A stretch of DNA of 64,000 bases from Bretschneidera sinensis (lineage: Eukaryota > Streptophyta > Magnoliopsida > Brassicales > Akaniaceae), in assembly GCA_023935145.1 (NCBI GenBank), contig CM043702.1, forward strand, positions 60,491,001 to 60,555,000, read 5' to 3'. Below, in pieces: positions 1-9,929 of this stretch. Position 1 is the stretch's first letter; each line of letters starts with the position of its first letter. The notes below the pieces were generated by a model. That model saw only the letters and a program-made list of their open reading frames with translations, was not told the origin of the DNA and made no database searches. The translations under genes and the position numbers were made by a program.

Positions 1-57
1 ATAAAAATTCAATTTTTAATTCGAATCGATTAGTCTTAGTAATGTGAAGTCTCGCTG

Positions 58-313
58 AGCCTTTTAGCTAACCCTTTCCCATTTTTCTAACTTTTTTCAG
101 GAATGTACTAGGACACTTGGAATCAAAGTTGAAAGAAGTCCTTACTAAAGTCCTCGTCCACGACTTCCTCATCTCTTTAGTCATTCGAGAGTTTAAGTTT
201 TTGTTGTGGCTTAGCATTTCTAAAACAATCTTTAGTGATTTGTAACTAAAGAAGTTTTGTTAATTTTAGAACTAGTTCAAAGTATCAAAAATTTCCTTAA
301 ATATAAGAGAAAT
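58..313 (+). repeat. Foldback left arm
   Basis: This stretch pairs as a reverse complement with 438-694. Matching blocks in the same order include GATTTGTAACTAAA, GAACTAGTTCAAAGTAT and TTTCCTTAAAT. It is plus-sense relative to the LTR end at 722. The mismatches indicate that the duplication is old. Confidence 0.7.
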
Positions 314-437
314 GTAGGCACTCAAGATGGCTCCATTACCTTTCATCATTGAGTATCTTGACCTATGATGCAAACATACAAATTTTACAAAAAAAAAAAT
401 AACATTCTTTTCAAACATCACCAATCCATATAAATGC

Positions 438-694
438 AATTCTTTTACATTTAAGGAAATGTTTTATACTTTGAACTAGTTCTAAAATAAAATAAAATAA
501 ACCTTTTTAGTTACAAATCACTTAAGATCTTTTTACAAATGCTAAACAACAACAAAAACTTAGACTATCAAATGACCAAAGAGATGAGGATGCCATGGAT
601 GAGGACCTTACTACGGAAACCTTTTAACTTTGAGTCCAAGCATCCCACTACATTCTTGAAAAAGTTAGAAAAAGTGGAGGGGGTGAGCTAAAAG
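438..694 (-). repeat. Foldback right arm
   Basis: Inverted copy of 58-313. It stops at GTGAGCTAAAAG, immediately before the plus-sense LTR terminus at 695-722. The inverted block has therefore been placed inside an otherwise plus-sense LTR end. Confidence 0.7.
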
Positions 695-722
695 TAAGGT
701 CCACTCGGGATGGGTCGTTACA

Positions 723-1106
723 GACAAGGTCTTGATACGATAAATGATTGTGTTCTTGGAGGTAAGTATGTATAAAAATGAGTTGAATATATATATATAT
801 ATATATATATGTATAAAAATGAGTTGAATATATATATATAGAGAGAGAGAGTTAAATTGTGATGTGTAGAAACCATTTGTTACCATAATGGATTGTTGAA
901 ATTTGTTCATTTATTTAATAATGTGTTCTTTTACGGATATAGGAAAAATGTGATGTCATTATTGAAAGGATTATGATTGTGATATAGTGAACTATTATGA
1001 ATTGGGTGTATGATTGATTGTGCTTAAGAATTATTGTGATGTGAATGCAATTGCATAAATGTTATTCATATAATGATTATGTGGAATGATAGTGTACAAT
1101 GAGGAG
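723..1106 (+). repeat. Family-B Gypsy LTR fragment
   Basis: This is the reverse complement of 57720-58075 in the family-B LTR at 56722-59260. Shared blocks include CAAGGTCTTGATACGATAAATGATTGTG and GATGTGAATGCAATTG. It is joined at 722 to another LTR end and at about 1106 to a family-A LTR, so both edges are recombination or insertion junctions. The repeat GTATAAAAATGAGTTGAATAT occurs twice, each copy followed by an AT run (787-840). No coding potential. Confidence 0.65.
787..851. repeat. AT/GA microsatellite
   Basis: Two AT dinucleotide runs separated by GTATAAAAATGAGTTGA, the second ending in a short GA run. Confidence 0.9.
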
Positions 1107-1153
1107 ATAAAGCTTTTCATCTTTTGTTCTTCGTTTACCTAGGTAAATAAGAC

Positions 1154-1211
<58 letters not shown>

Positions 1212-2354
1212 TTGTTTTAATTGTTAAAATGATATTTCAATAGGTGTGGTTAAATATCGTAGTAAAGGCAAGGAAGTGATTTGAGATTAGGGCTTGGATT
1301 GTAAGGTGAGTATTACCCTACCCTTAGTAAGCGTGAAGGCTAATGAATAAACCAAAGAAACAAAGTTACATAAAAATTATAATTAGTTTAATAAAACATA
1401 ATAATTCTTTGTATAAACTATGTGGTAAGTTAAGTTAATTATACTCTAATACTAAGATGTTGAATAAGAACCCTCTGTGTTTGAATGTTATGTGAATATA
1501 TTGATTGATAAGGATTTGTTGATATTTATCACTTGATTTCATTTTATTTCATGCATTGAAATTGATGGTATGTTATTGAGGGGGGAGTGCTGGGTGAGGT
1601 CGGAAGTCCCTTCCCATAAGGGGTGTAAAGGTATCGAATGTATTTGGAGGAGTAGGACCCGACCCGGATCATTGGGGGTTCCAAAAAAATTGACGATTTT
1701 GATGATTGGTCCATGGGGAGACGTCCACAATGGATTATGATTGATCATGATATGAGATATTTTACGTTGCATCATGTTGCATTGGTACATCATACATATT
1801 TTGATTGTTTATGGATCAGTGAATGTAAATTGGATGTGGATTTTTGTAGAAATTGTATTACTTTACTAAAATTGTTTAATTTGCAAAGTGTTATGTATAG
1901 GAACTTAAAGATAAGCTCTCAAGAAATATTCAAAAAAGGGGGCAACTACTTCGTGTAGATTGAGAACTTGTGAAAATTCGCTAACTCTATAGCTCACTCC
2001 CCCTTTTAAAACCTTTCAAGTAAGCTTCTAATCTTGGATTCTAGGTGGTGAAGTTTTAAAGATTTGACAAATTTCTTAGGTGGGTCCACGAGTGAAGCAT
2101 CCTCGGTCAAGTCTTTTTTTTTTCTGTAGTAAACGTTATATTGTTATTATGTGTGTGAAGTTGTAACCTTGAATGTTGTGTCCCATGAGACACCTTTCTA
2201 AAGCTAAAGCTTTGTAATTGTACTAATTGTATGGTCTTAACTTATATATTAGATATTATCCTATTGTATTATAATAATTGTGTGTCCAGTTGCTTGATTT
2301 TAAAATGTAATTGACACCGTCCTGACCAGGGCCCGCTCGGAATGAGTCGTTGCC
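1107..2354 (+). mobile_element. 5' LTR (3' part) of Gy-1a, family A
   Basis: Reverse-complement similarity to the minus-sense LTR at 18108-19330 runs through the whole segment, including the blocks around TAGGACCCGACCCGGATCA and AAGACTTGACC near an A/T run. It ends in GAGTCGTTGCC, a decayed form of the family end GGGTCATTACA. A degenerate primer-binding site and a gag start follow, so this was the 5' LTR of a plus-strand element. The part before 1107 is missing, including the region that holds the dyad-motif array in intact family-A LTRs. Confidence 0.75.
1153..1210. repeat. (TA)n(GT)n microsatellite
   Basis: About 13 TA units followed by about 16 GT units in one uninterrupted tract within the LTR. 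Confidence 0.95.
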
Positions 2355-2358
2355 TTTT

Positions 2359-2370
2359 TTGTATTAAAGC
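2359..2370 (+). other. Degenerate primer-binding site of Gy-1a
   Basis: TTGTATTAAAGC aligns with the initiator tRNA-Met site TGGTATCAGAGC and lies five bases after the LTR end. Three substitutions make it a poor primer site today. The following CTTTAGGTTTA matches the usual continuation in Tekay elements. Position and partial match are the evidence. Confidence 0.6.
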
Positions 2371-2448
2371 TTTAGGTTTAATATTCTATAGACCGTATAA
2401 GTTTAATGTTTTTGTATTTAAAGGAGTTCTTTTGTGTAGGGATCGAGG

Positions 2449-3182
2449 ATGCCTCATGGACCAAAGAAAGGTAATGCTAAGGGTGCAGGGCTTGCCCAAG
2501 GAAGTGGTAACATTCCAACTCAAGGGCGTGGATGCTCCTCGTTGCATAGGGTTGAAGTGAATGCTGAACCTGAAGTTTTTGAAGATGAACATGTTAGTAG
2601 TGCATCCAGTGCTACTAGTAGAAGTGTGAGAGATGTTACTATAGAAAGAAATGAATTGAGGGAAGCTTTAGCCTAAACATTGGGTAGAATTGAAGAGTTA
2701 GAGTGCAGATTGGAAGAACAAGATAGATAAGCTCCAAACTTACTATAAAAGCATGTAGATGTTCCTGAAAGGCATAGTGAACCAATAGGGGAGGATGATT
2801 TGAAGCGGGAAATGAAATGAGATGTGTTGAACCGGTTTAACAAGTTGATGCCACCAAATTTTCGAAATGCTAAAACCCTCTAGATATCGTAGTATGGATT
2901 AAGAAGATGGAACATTTGTTTAGGATATTGCAAGTTCCGAACCAACAAAAAGTTTCTTTTACATCATTTAAGTTGGAGGAAGAGGCAGAGAATTCGTGAA
3001 AAGACATACTTCCTAGACTATCAGGGGACATTGATAAACCGTTGACTTAGGAAAAGTTTAAGAAGGTATTCTATGACAAATATTTCCCAAAATCTGTTAA
3101 GGCTCAATTAGAGAAGGATTTCATTTTCCTGAAACAAAGTACTATGTCAGTAACTCAATATGATGCAAGGTTTATTACCTTA
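2449..3182 (+). pseudogene. gag: Gypsy (Tekay-type) gag, N-terminal part, Gy-1a
   Basis: ATG at 2449 opens 75 codons of a basic, glycine- and serine-rich leader (MPHGPKK...), ending in TAG at 2674. Across frameshifts and stops the core of the retrotransposon gag domain is still readable at about 2840-3180: an FNKLMPPNF-like entry block, a stretch resembling GDIDKPLTWEKFKEVFYDKYFP, and LEKDFIFLKQ. Gag forms the cytoplasmic particle that packages element RNA. The reading is cut at 3182 by an opposite-sense LTR fragment, so the zinc knuckle and protease are absent. At least four stops make it non-functional. The LTR and PBS lie directly upstream. Confidence 0.75.
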
Positions 3183-3880
3183 TGTAACGACCTATACTTG
3201 GGTGGGCCTTAACAGAGAAAGTATCATTACCTTTCAGTCCCGAGCACCCCGACCTACATACAATCAAACATAACTCACCAAGAATACAAGTGTTCAATCA
3301 AAACATCATAAGTTCATACAATTACATATTTATAATTAGAATACAACAAACTTAACATTTGACACAAGTAAAAGAAAAACTTCCCCTACTACAACGTTCT
3401 TTTACAATAACTAATTCCAATCCCAAATTTAAAATTGCTAACAATGACTCTTAAAGCTGAGGATGCCGCCACCAAAGGCCTTAATTAGGACTTCTTTCTA
3501 CTTTGATCGTCAAGTCCCCAACAATTACTTGAAAAGTTAGCAACAATGAAAGAGTGAGCTAAAAATCTCAGTGAGACACACCTTACGAAAAGTAGTCGTA
3601 TTGGAAGAACTTTACCTTTTTAATTATAACTATAACATTTTATTTATTTTTACTTCTAAGTGTAAGAATTTCCTATCTTGTATATTTTCCAAATATTTTC
3701 TTTAACTTTCCTCCAAGTATCTCTATTTATTTCTTATAGCATTGTATGACCATTTAAACTATAAATCACAAGTTTCCTTAATTAAATATTATATACTATT
3801 TTTTTACATTCACACATCATAATGCTAAAACAACCATATAAGGATCTTCATTCAACGTCTATGCATTTCATAATTGAGGG
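3183..3880 (-). repeat. Opposite-sense Gypsy LTR fragment
   Basis: Starts with TGTAACGACC, the reverse complement of the LTR terminus seen at 722, followed by the GGGTGGGCCTTA and GAGTGAGCTAAAA blocks shared with other LTRs here. It sits between the gag part and the RT part of the surrounding Gypsy sequence and replaces gag C-terminus, protease and RT N-terminus. The right edge near 3880 is placed where RT similarity begins. No ORF belongs to it. Confidence 0.6.
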
Positions 3881-4451
3881 TGCTTTCTAATATAGACTTG
3901 AGATTGGGTTATCATCAATTGAGGATAAAGGAGAGGACAGGCCTAAGACTACTTTTAGGACATGTTATGGCCATCATGAGTTCTTTGTGATGCCATTTGG
4001 GTTGACTAATTCTCCTACAGCATTTATGGATCAAATGAATCGGGTGTTGAAAGCATTATTGGATAGATTTGTGATTGTGTTTATTGATGATATTTTATTA
4101 TATTCTATGAATGAAGAGGAGCATATGCAACATTTAGAGATAGTGTTGGAAATTTTGAGGAGAGAGAAATTATATGCAAAGTTCTCTAAGTGTGAGTTTT
4201 CATCGAGTGAAATATCTTTCTTGGGGCATGTTGTATTGGGAGAAGGAATATCAGTTGACCCACAGAAAGTAGAATCAATGTTGAATTGGGATAGACCCAC
4301 TAGTCTAACTAAAATTAGAAGCTTTTTGGGGTTGGCTGGTTATTATAGGAGGTTTATCCAAAAAAATTCTATGATTGCTAGACCATTGACTAGATTGACT
4401 AGGAAGGAAGTGAAGTTTAGGTGGTCAAAAGAATGTGAGAGGAGTTTCTAG
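3881..4451 (+). pseudogene. pol (RT): Gypsy reverse transcriptase, Gy-1b
   Basis: Reading resumes in the RT palm. The first 100 bases are frameshifted but show a [17 protein letters not shown] block. An open stretch from 3987 follows, with [12 protein letters not shown] and the catalytic FIDDILLYS, then the thumb motif [12 protein letters not shown]. The YxDD-type active site (here F-I-D-D) is intact. The domain would copy element RNA into DNA inside the particle. The N-terminal fingers are missing. The TAG at 4449 stands where sister copy Gy-2 has CAA (14252-14254), consistent with a C-to-T change. Confidence 0.85.
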
Positions 4452-4870
4452 CTGTTGAAGGAAAAATTAACTATTGCCCCGATACTAGTGCTTCTTTCTG
4501 GTGATGAAAGATTTGTAGTATATAGCGATATGTCACATCAAGGGTTAGGATGTGTGTTGATGCAAAATGGGAGAGTTATAGCTTATGCTTATAGGAAATT
4601 GAAGAACCATGAGAGGAATTACCCGACCCATGATTTAGAATTGGCTGCCATAGTTTTTTCTTTAAAGATTAGGATACATCATCTATATGGAGCCACTTGT
4701 GAAATCTTTACTGATCATAAAAGTTTGATGCATTTACCGATCTAGAAAGAGTTTAATTTAAGGTAGAGGAGGTGGATGGAGTTGATTAGTGATTATGACT
4801 ATACAATTCATTATCATCCAGGAAAGGCTAATGTAGTAGCTGATGTATTGAGTAGAAAGGATATAGGGAG
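4452..4870 (+). pseudogene. pol (RH): Gypsy RNase H, Gy-1b
   Basis: Ty3-type RNase H domain that removes RNA from the RNA-DNA hybrid. Acidic residues are visible in order: the D of [11 protein letters not shown], the E of [13 protein letters not shown], the D of FTDHKSLM and the D of VVADVLSRK. Two stops (TAG at 4743 and another about 20 bases later) split it. At both, Gy-2 has glutamine codons. Domain order after RT is typical of Gypsy. Confidence 0.85.
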
Positions 4871-6240
4871 ATTAGCTGTTATTGGGAGTCATAATACTGG
4901 CTTGATCATAAAATTAAGAAAAATGAGGATGCAGTTAAGTGTCAATGATAGAGGAGTATTGATTGCAAATATGGTGGTACAATCTTCTATTATTGATCGT
5001 TTATTACAGATGCAGGGTAGAGATAAAAGGATAGAGAATATCAGACAGAAAGTATTAAGTAGGAAGCCAACGGAGTTTAGAATTAAAGAATATGGTATGG
5101 TGGTATTGGGATATGGAGTTTGTGTTCCCAATGATGTGCAGATGAGAAATGAGATACTAAGGAAGGCTTAAATTCTGTATATTCTATGAACTCGGGTTAT
5201 AATAAGATGTATAAGGGATTGAGACAGAATTATTGGTGGTCAGGGATGAAGAAGGATGTAGCGGAGCAAATTTCTAGATGTTTGACTTGTCAACAGGTGA
5301 AGTATGAGAATAATCATCCAGTAGGTTTATTACAACCTCTTCTAGTACCTGAGTGGCTCTAGGAGAATGTGAGAATGGATTTTGTTTATGGTTTTTTCGC
5401 ATACCCAGAGGGGTCATGATGATGTATGGGTTATAGTGGATAGACTTTCTAAGTCCTCACATTTCCTTCCTATTAAAACTATCTGGAGTCCTGAAAAGTT
5501 GGTTAAATTGTATGTAGCGGAGATTGTAAGATTACATGGAGTACCTTTGAGCATTGTATCAGATAAATTGTAGATTTATTTCTAGATTTTGGAGAGGTTT
5601 TCAAGAAGCTATGGGTATGCACTTGCAGTTTAGTTCAACTTTTTTTCCAAAAACTGATGGGTAGACTGAGAAAATCATCAGAATACTAGAAGATATTCTG
5701 AGGGCAAGTGTATTGAGTTTCTCAGTGAGTTGGGATGGTTATTTTCCTTTGATCGAGTTTGCATACAATAATCAGTATCAAACTAGTATTGGGATGGCAC
5801 CATTTGAGGCTTTATATAGTAGGAGGTGTAGAACTTCAGTATGTTGGGAAGAAGTTGGAGAGAGAAAGATATTTGGTCTAGAAATGATAGATTTGATTAC
5901 TGAGAGGATCAAACTGGTTAGAGAGAACCTTAGAGCAGCATATAACAGGCAGAAGGGATATGCTAATAATAGAAGATGACATCTTGAGTTTCAGGTTGGT
6001 GACTGAGTATTTTTGAAGATATCTCTGTGGAAGGGTATATTGAGGTTTAAAAAGAAGGGAAAGTTGAGTCCGAAATTTGTGGGGCTATATGAGGTGATTA
6101 AGAGAGTTAGAACAGTAGCATATAGATTGGATTTGTCTCCAAAGTTAAAGCAATTACATAATGTGTTTCATGTGTCACTTTTGAACAAGTGTTTACATGA
6201 TGAATCCCATAGTATCTCGAATCAGACGATAGAACTTTAG
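4871..6240 (+). pseudogene. pol (INT): Gypsy integrase, Gy-1b
   Basis: The linker after RNase H leads to an H2C2 zinc-binding block around 5170-5310 (YWWSGMKKDV, then CLTCQQVK). The catalytic core follows: HTQRGHDDVWVIVDRLSKSSHF near 5400, a damaged region around the second Asp at 5560-5600, and the PLIEFAYNNQYQTSIGMAPFEALY block from 5740. The C-terminal GPY/F-like region (6013-6240) includes KGILRFKKKGKLSPKFVG. It would insert cDNA into chromatin. Stops and frameshifts at 5170, 5360, 5573 and 5978 inactivate it. RNase H precedes it and a chromodomain remnant follows. Confidence 0.85.
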
Positions 6241-6405
6241 GAAGATTTGACCTTTATGTAAGTACCAGTCAGAATTCTAGACAGAAAGGAACAAATCTTG
6301 TGTAATAAAGTTATTCATTTGATTCAAGTATTATGATGAAGCAGAGAAGTTGAAGAAATTACTTGGGAGCATAAAGTAAGTATGAGGAATTAATACCCTA
6401 AACTC
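6241..6405 (+). pseudogene. Chromodomain remnant, Gy-1b
   Basis: After a stop at 6238, the translation still shows VPVRILDRKEQIL and then EVEEITWEHKVSMRN, the pattern that closes Tekay-type integrases (RILDRKEQ ... WRN.GVEEATWE.E..MR..YP). Chromodomains of this class are thought to direct insertion to marked heterochromatin. Several stops are present. This block assigns the element to the chromoviruses rather than to Athila or Ogre. Confidence 0.7.
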
Positions 6406-6446
6406 TTTCATGAATTAGGTAAGGAAATTTCGGGGATGAATTTTTT

Positions 6447-6462
6447 GTAAGGTAGGTAGAAT
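6447..6462 (+). other. Polypurine tract of Gy-1b
   Basis: GTAAGGTAGGTAGAAT directly precedes the LTR start TGTAATACCC. It is a decayed form of the usual Tekay AAGGGGGG tract and follows the conserved context TTTCGGGGATGAA. It would prime plus-strand DNA synthesis. Confidence 0.7.
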
Positions 6463-7417
6463 TGTAATACCCGTATTCTTAAAGTAAGGGTAAAGATGTA
6501 ATTTGATATGATATATGAGGAGAATAATTTAGTGAAATTGATCAAATAATAATTTGAGAAGAAGTGGCATAGCTAATTTAAATGTTTTAATATATGCTTG
6601 TTTTTATATTATTATTCATATGCATATGCATGAAATAAAAGATCCGAGAGGGGGCTAGTCTAAATGAAAACCGTGACAACCGATATATGCTGGAAATAAA
6701 AGAACCGGGAGGGTAGCTAGTCTAAGTTAAAACATGTCGATATGTGGGAAAACATTCCCAATAATAATAACATTTAAATTCATGCATTGCGTTTGCTTTA
6801 AATATTGATTATTATTATTTCAGATGCTAAAGTGCTATTCATGATTGTAAATTTATTGATAGATGAATGAGTCTCATAGAGAGACAAATATGCTGAGGAA
6901 ATATGGAAATATGATATGATGAGAATTATCCGGGTGATTGATTATATGCTGTGAGCCTCATCATAAGGTAATTATGAGATAGAATTGATAGTCTCAAGAT
7001 GATTAATTACATGAGAAGAAGAGATTTATAAAGGATGGGGATTTTAATATGAGTTGTGATAATAAAATGTCATTATCAAAATATATGAGATATAGATGAT
7101 GAATATTTTAACAATTATTATACAAAATGAATACTTCTAGTAAATTTAATTCATTGAGCTTGTGAAACTAACTCCTCATTGTTAAATAATTTCAAGTAGC
7201 AGGCAGGACAGGTCGATTGGCGAGCTGATATTAAGACTAAGTCATTATCTATAAGCCACGTGGTCCACATCCTCAAACTAATGGAAAAAAATCTATAAAT
7301 ATTCATACATAATATGTTGTATATAATGTGTCAGTTGAGATCTGAATGATGTATCTCCCCTGTTAAGGGATGATGATTGATGTAAATAATTGTAGTTGGT
7401 ATTTTCTTTTATATTCT
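6463..7417 (+). mobile_element. 3' LTR (truncated) of Gy-1b
   Basis: Begins TGTAATACCCG directly after the PPT, the standard start of Tekay-type LTRs. It is unlike the family-A 5' LTR upstream, so Gy-1a and Gy-1b are not the two ends of one insertion. Bases 6629-6745 hold two tandem copies of a unit of about 60 bases beginning GAAATAAAAGA and containing CTAGTCTAA. The right end is lost near 7417, where Gy-2 protease sequence begins without an LTR. No coding sequence seen. Confidence 0.7.
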
Positions 7418-7777
7418 TTTATAATATACGTTGATATACCTAGAAACCGTTTGCATAATATCATGATTAATGAGACTCCTACGAGAGAGAAGGTATAAAT
7501 CTAATGGATATTTTGGGATTGTGTCTTGAACATTGGAGATATAGAAATTAGGTTGGATTTACTGCCTTTGAGGGTGAAGAACTGTGATTTGATCCTAGGT
7601 ATGAATTGTTTAGCTAACTATTATACTTCAGTAGACAGCCATAGGAAGATGGTAACTTTTCGAGTTCCAGGGGAAGAATAAATTTTTTTTTTTCAAGGAG
7701 AACATAGAATACTTTCACAATGCCTCATTTCTGCCATTTTAGCTAGGAGATTTTTGAAGAAGGGATGTGAAGGTTAT
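7418..7777 (+). pseudogene. pol (PR): Gypsy protease fragment of Gy-2 (left part)
   Basis: Closely matches the minus-strand protease of Gy-3 (23165-23440). It enters after the catalytic DPGATHSF block, so the active-site Asp is absent, and continues through NRLHNIM, ETPTREKV, DCVLNIGD and CLANYY to MVTFRVPGEE. Stops lie near 7496 and 7678. The reading goes on toward the PR-RT linker (FLKKGCEGY) and is interrupted at 7777 by Co-1, resuming in the same frame at 13288. Confidence 0.85.
7773..7777. other. Target-site duplication of Co-1, left
   Basis: GTTAT immediately left of the Co-1 LTR start. The identical pentamer lies directly after the right LTR at 13283-13287. Confidence 0.9.
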
Positions 7778-8715
7778 TGTTGGTATTTATCTAAGGTTCA
7801 AACATGTCTAAGTATGGTTCAAAGATGGTTAAAGTCTAAACCAAAGGTGGAGGATCAAAATTCAGCAAGTTAGAAGGCTGCACACATGTGTGTGCTTCAT
7901 TTTGGAGCAAGGGAAGGCCATGCGCACTAGTGTGCGCACTTCTGCACACAAGCAGAATGGTGTTGTGTGAAGGGGACAACAACTCAAAGCTGCAGCGTAG
8001 CACTAGAACCTGGCAAGAATAACACAAGGGATAGAAACTCAAAGCTGCAGCGCTAGGAAGTCGACGCTGCAGCACTGGCTGGCACACATGGACAACATGC
8101 TTTAGCCTTCTCTTAGGTGCGTGAATATAAGGTTAAAATGCACAGCACCACTTAGGATATATGGAGGGCCATGGTTAAGTGGTAATTAAGATCAAAGGGT
8201 GGAGATTAACTCACAAGAATGTCCAAGAAGTGGATGGCTAAAAGGGGTTCCCTAGCCTCATTTTTCACATGAGAGAAGAATTGTTGTTGTGACATTGTGT
8301 GAGATCAAATGTAATACAAGAGAGAATTGTGTGAGAGTGCAATGACCCAAAACACAAGAGGGACTCTTTGTAGTGAGGCTGGTTGTAAAAGAAGAGAGGT
8401 TAGTAGAGAATTGATATAAAGCATTGTAATAGGTCTATCACTTTCTCATTCTCTTCTTGGTTTCTTCAAGAACTTGAGGTTTCTTGAAGGGGGTTGCTGA
8501 ACTTGTAAGAACCATTTGAATTAGTTCAGAGATTTCGAAGGAACTCACGGGGACATAGGCACATTGTCGAACCTCGATAACAAATTGCTTGTCTTCTTTC
8601 TTTCTTTGATTTTCTGTTCTTGTGTTAGATTACTAAAATTCTTTCTACAAATCATTCTAGACTTGTGTGTTTGGAAGATCACCACCTGGGTAACTTGTCA
8701 AGGTGATTTCCAATA
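7778..8715 (+). repeat. Co-1 5' LTR
   Basis: 938 bases, TGTTGGTATTT to TTTCCAATA. Holds GC-rich dyads (CACACATGTGTG, GCGCACTAGTGTGCGC) and repeated GCTGCAGC blocks upstream of the promoter position. At 8237-8246 it reads GGCTAAAAGG where the 3' LTR has GGCTATAAAAGG, so its TATA box has lost two bases. Confidence 0.95.
7885..8073. promoter_or_regulatory. Dyad cluster in Co-1 5' LTR
   Basis: CACACATGTGTG, GCGCACTAGTGTGCGC and three GCTGCAGC blocks (starts 7989, 8044 and 8066) lie upstream of the TATA position. The 5' LTR has a five-base insertion that changes the first GCTGCAGC spacing to 55, against 50 in the 3' LTR. A role in transcription is inference from position and symmetry. Confidence 0.35.
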
Positions 8716-8716
8716 G

Positions 8717-8728
8717 TGGTATCAAAGC
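8717..8728 (+). other. Co-1 primer-binding site
   Basis: TGGTATCAAAGC, one mismatch from the initiator tRNA-Met complement TGGTATCAGAGC, one base after the LTR end. It would prime minus-strand cDNA synthesis. Confidence 0.9.
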
Positions 8729-8976
8729 TTTGGACAGTAGCATCAGAGCTGCACAGCTGGGTATCGGAGCAAAAAGTAGAAGGTGACGGAGCCAAGACTC
8801 CAAGAATCAAATATCAACTTCTTGGGTGATTCAAGAACTGTGTAAAGATCATGATCTGATCGTGTTCTTGAAGGTTGATTCAAGAATGGTGTTAAGATCC
8901 ATCTTCGATATGTGTTCTTGAGGTTGAAGAAAGCATTTGTGGGTAGTGCATAAATCTGGGATCTTGTCCGCAAAAG

Positions 8977-9680
8977 ATGGCTTCAAATTTCGGTATTGAG
9001 AAATTTGATGGAAAGGGAGATTTTTCCCTGTGGAAGCGGAAGATCAAGAAGGTTCTTGTGCAACAGAAAGTCGACTTGGCTATTTGAGAAGATGATGCTT
9101 TTCTAGCAAGTGTCACGGAGGACCAGCGGATTGAGATGAAGAAGATGGCTTACAACACCATTTTCTTACACATGTCAGATAGTGTCACAAGGGAGTGCGG
9201 AGACTCGGAGGATCCGGCTGCAATATGGAAGAAACTAGATAAGTTATTTCTTGCCAAGACTCTCCCGGATAAGAGGTATCTTCGTAAATGAATCTTTTCT
9301 TTTAAATTTGATCCTAAGAAAGAGTTGCAAGATAATCTTGATGCTAAGATAAGGAGTGCATCAAGTGGTAAAGGGATGTTCTTTAAAAGAAGGCTAGCAA
9401 CTCGGTATGGCAGCATCCATGGCTAGTACTGGGACAGAGGTAGAGGAAAGAGCCCTGGGAGAGTGCATAGCAGCATGCATGGTTACTACCAGGATAGAGG
9501 TAGAGGAGAGAGCCATGGGAGAGTGCACAGCAGCATGCATGGCTACTACCAGGATAGAGGTAGAGGAGAAAGCCATGGGAGAATGCATTCCAAACTGAGA
9601 TTTGGAGGGAAGAGATGCTATTACTACCATAAAGAGGGTCATGTCAAGAAAGATTGCAAGAAGATGACAAGGGATAGAGG
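8977..9680 (+). pseudogene. gag: Co-1 gag
   Basis: ATG at 8977 starts MASNFGIEKFDGKGDFSLWK, the usual Copia gag opening (UBN2-type domain). It continues through IWKKLDKLFLAKTLPDKRYL with stops near 9085 and 9288. The C-terminal part (9410-9598) contains three tandem 63-base units encoding a 21-residue repeat with YYQDRGRGESHGR. The zinc knuckle follows at 9615-9660 but reads CYYYHKEGHVKKDC: the second cysteine is tyrosine, so metal binding is probably lost. Gag forms the particle and binds RNA. Protease follows downstream. Confidence 0.85.
9410..9598 (+). repeat. Three tandem 63-base units in Co-1 gag
   Basis: Each unit contains the GCAGCATCCATGG or GCAGCATGCATGG block followed by TACTACCAGGATAGAGGTAG. 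Unit length is a multiple of three, so gag frame is kept and an RG-rich 21-residue peptide is repeated just before the zinc knuckle. Confidence 0.9.
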
Positions 9681-9782
9681 AGGAAGCCATACCAAGAATG
9701 GAGAGGTTTCGGTTGCCAAAACAGAACAGCAAGATGATGATGTTCTTATTGTGTGCTCGAGTGTGAGCAAGGGGCAAGAAGG

Positions 9783-9929
9783 CAGCGGGAAATGGATCTT
9801 GGATACCAGGTGCACTCATCACATGTGCCCTCACCGGAGTTGGTTCAAGAATTTCAAGGAAACCAATGATGAAAAGGTTTTGTTGGGAATGATATTTCTT
9901 ACCAAGTGAGAGGTATAGGAGACATCTAA
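9783..9929 (+). pseudogene. pol (PR): Co-1 protease remnant
   Basis: The Copia protease signature WILDSGCTxHMC is recognisable as WILDTRCTHHMCPHRSWF. The glycine of the D-T/S-G triad is arginine, which should abolish cleavage of the gag-pol polyprotein. The domain is short (followed by a TGA at about 9907) and seems to lack its C-terminal half. Confidence 0.7.

Larger units (their letters stand above)
1..722 (+). repeat. End of a Tekay-type Gypsy LTR with internal foldback
   Basis: The segment ends at 722 with GGGTCGTTACA, the plus-sense terminus shared by the Tekay-type LTRs here (reverse complement of the TGTAACGACC or TGTAATGACC edges at 3183 and 18108). It is cut on the left by the window edge. 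Inside, bases 58-313 reappear as an imperfect inverted copy at 438-694, so the LTR end is a long hairpin with a loop of about 120 bases. No coding sequence is present. LTR identity rests on similarity to 3183-3600, including the block GTGAGCTAAAA followed by CTCAGTGAGAC. Confidence 0.6.

Noticed and set aside
6463..7417. Pairing the LTR at 6463 with the LTR ending at 2354 as one element
   Set aside because: The two LTRs are unrelated in sequence and the interior is interrupted by an opposite-sense LTR fragment.
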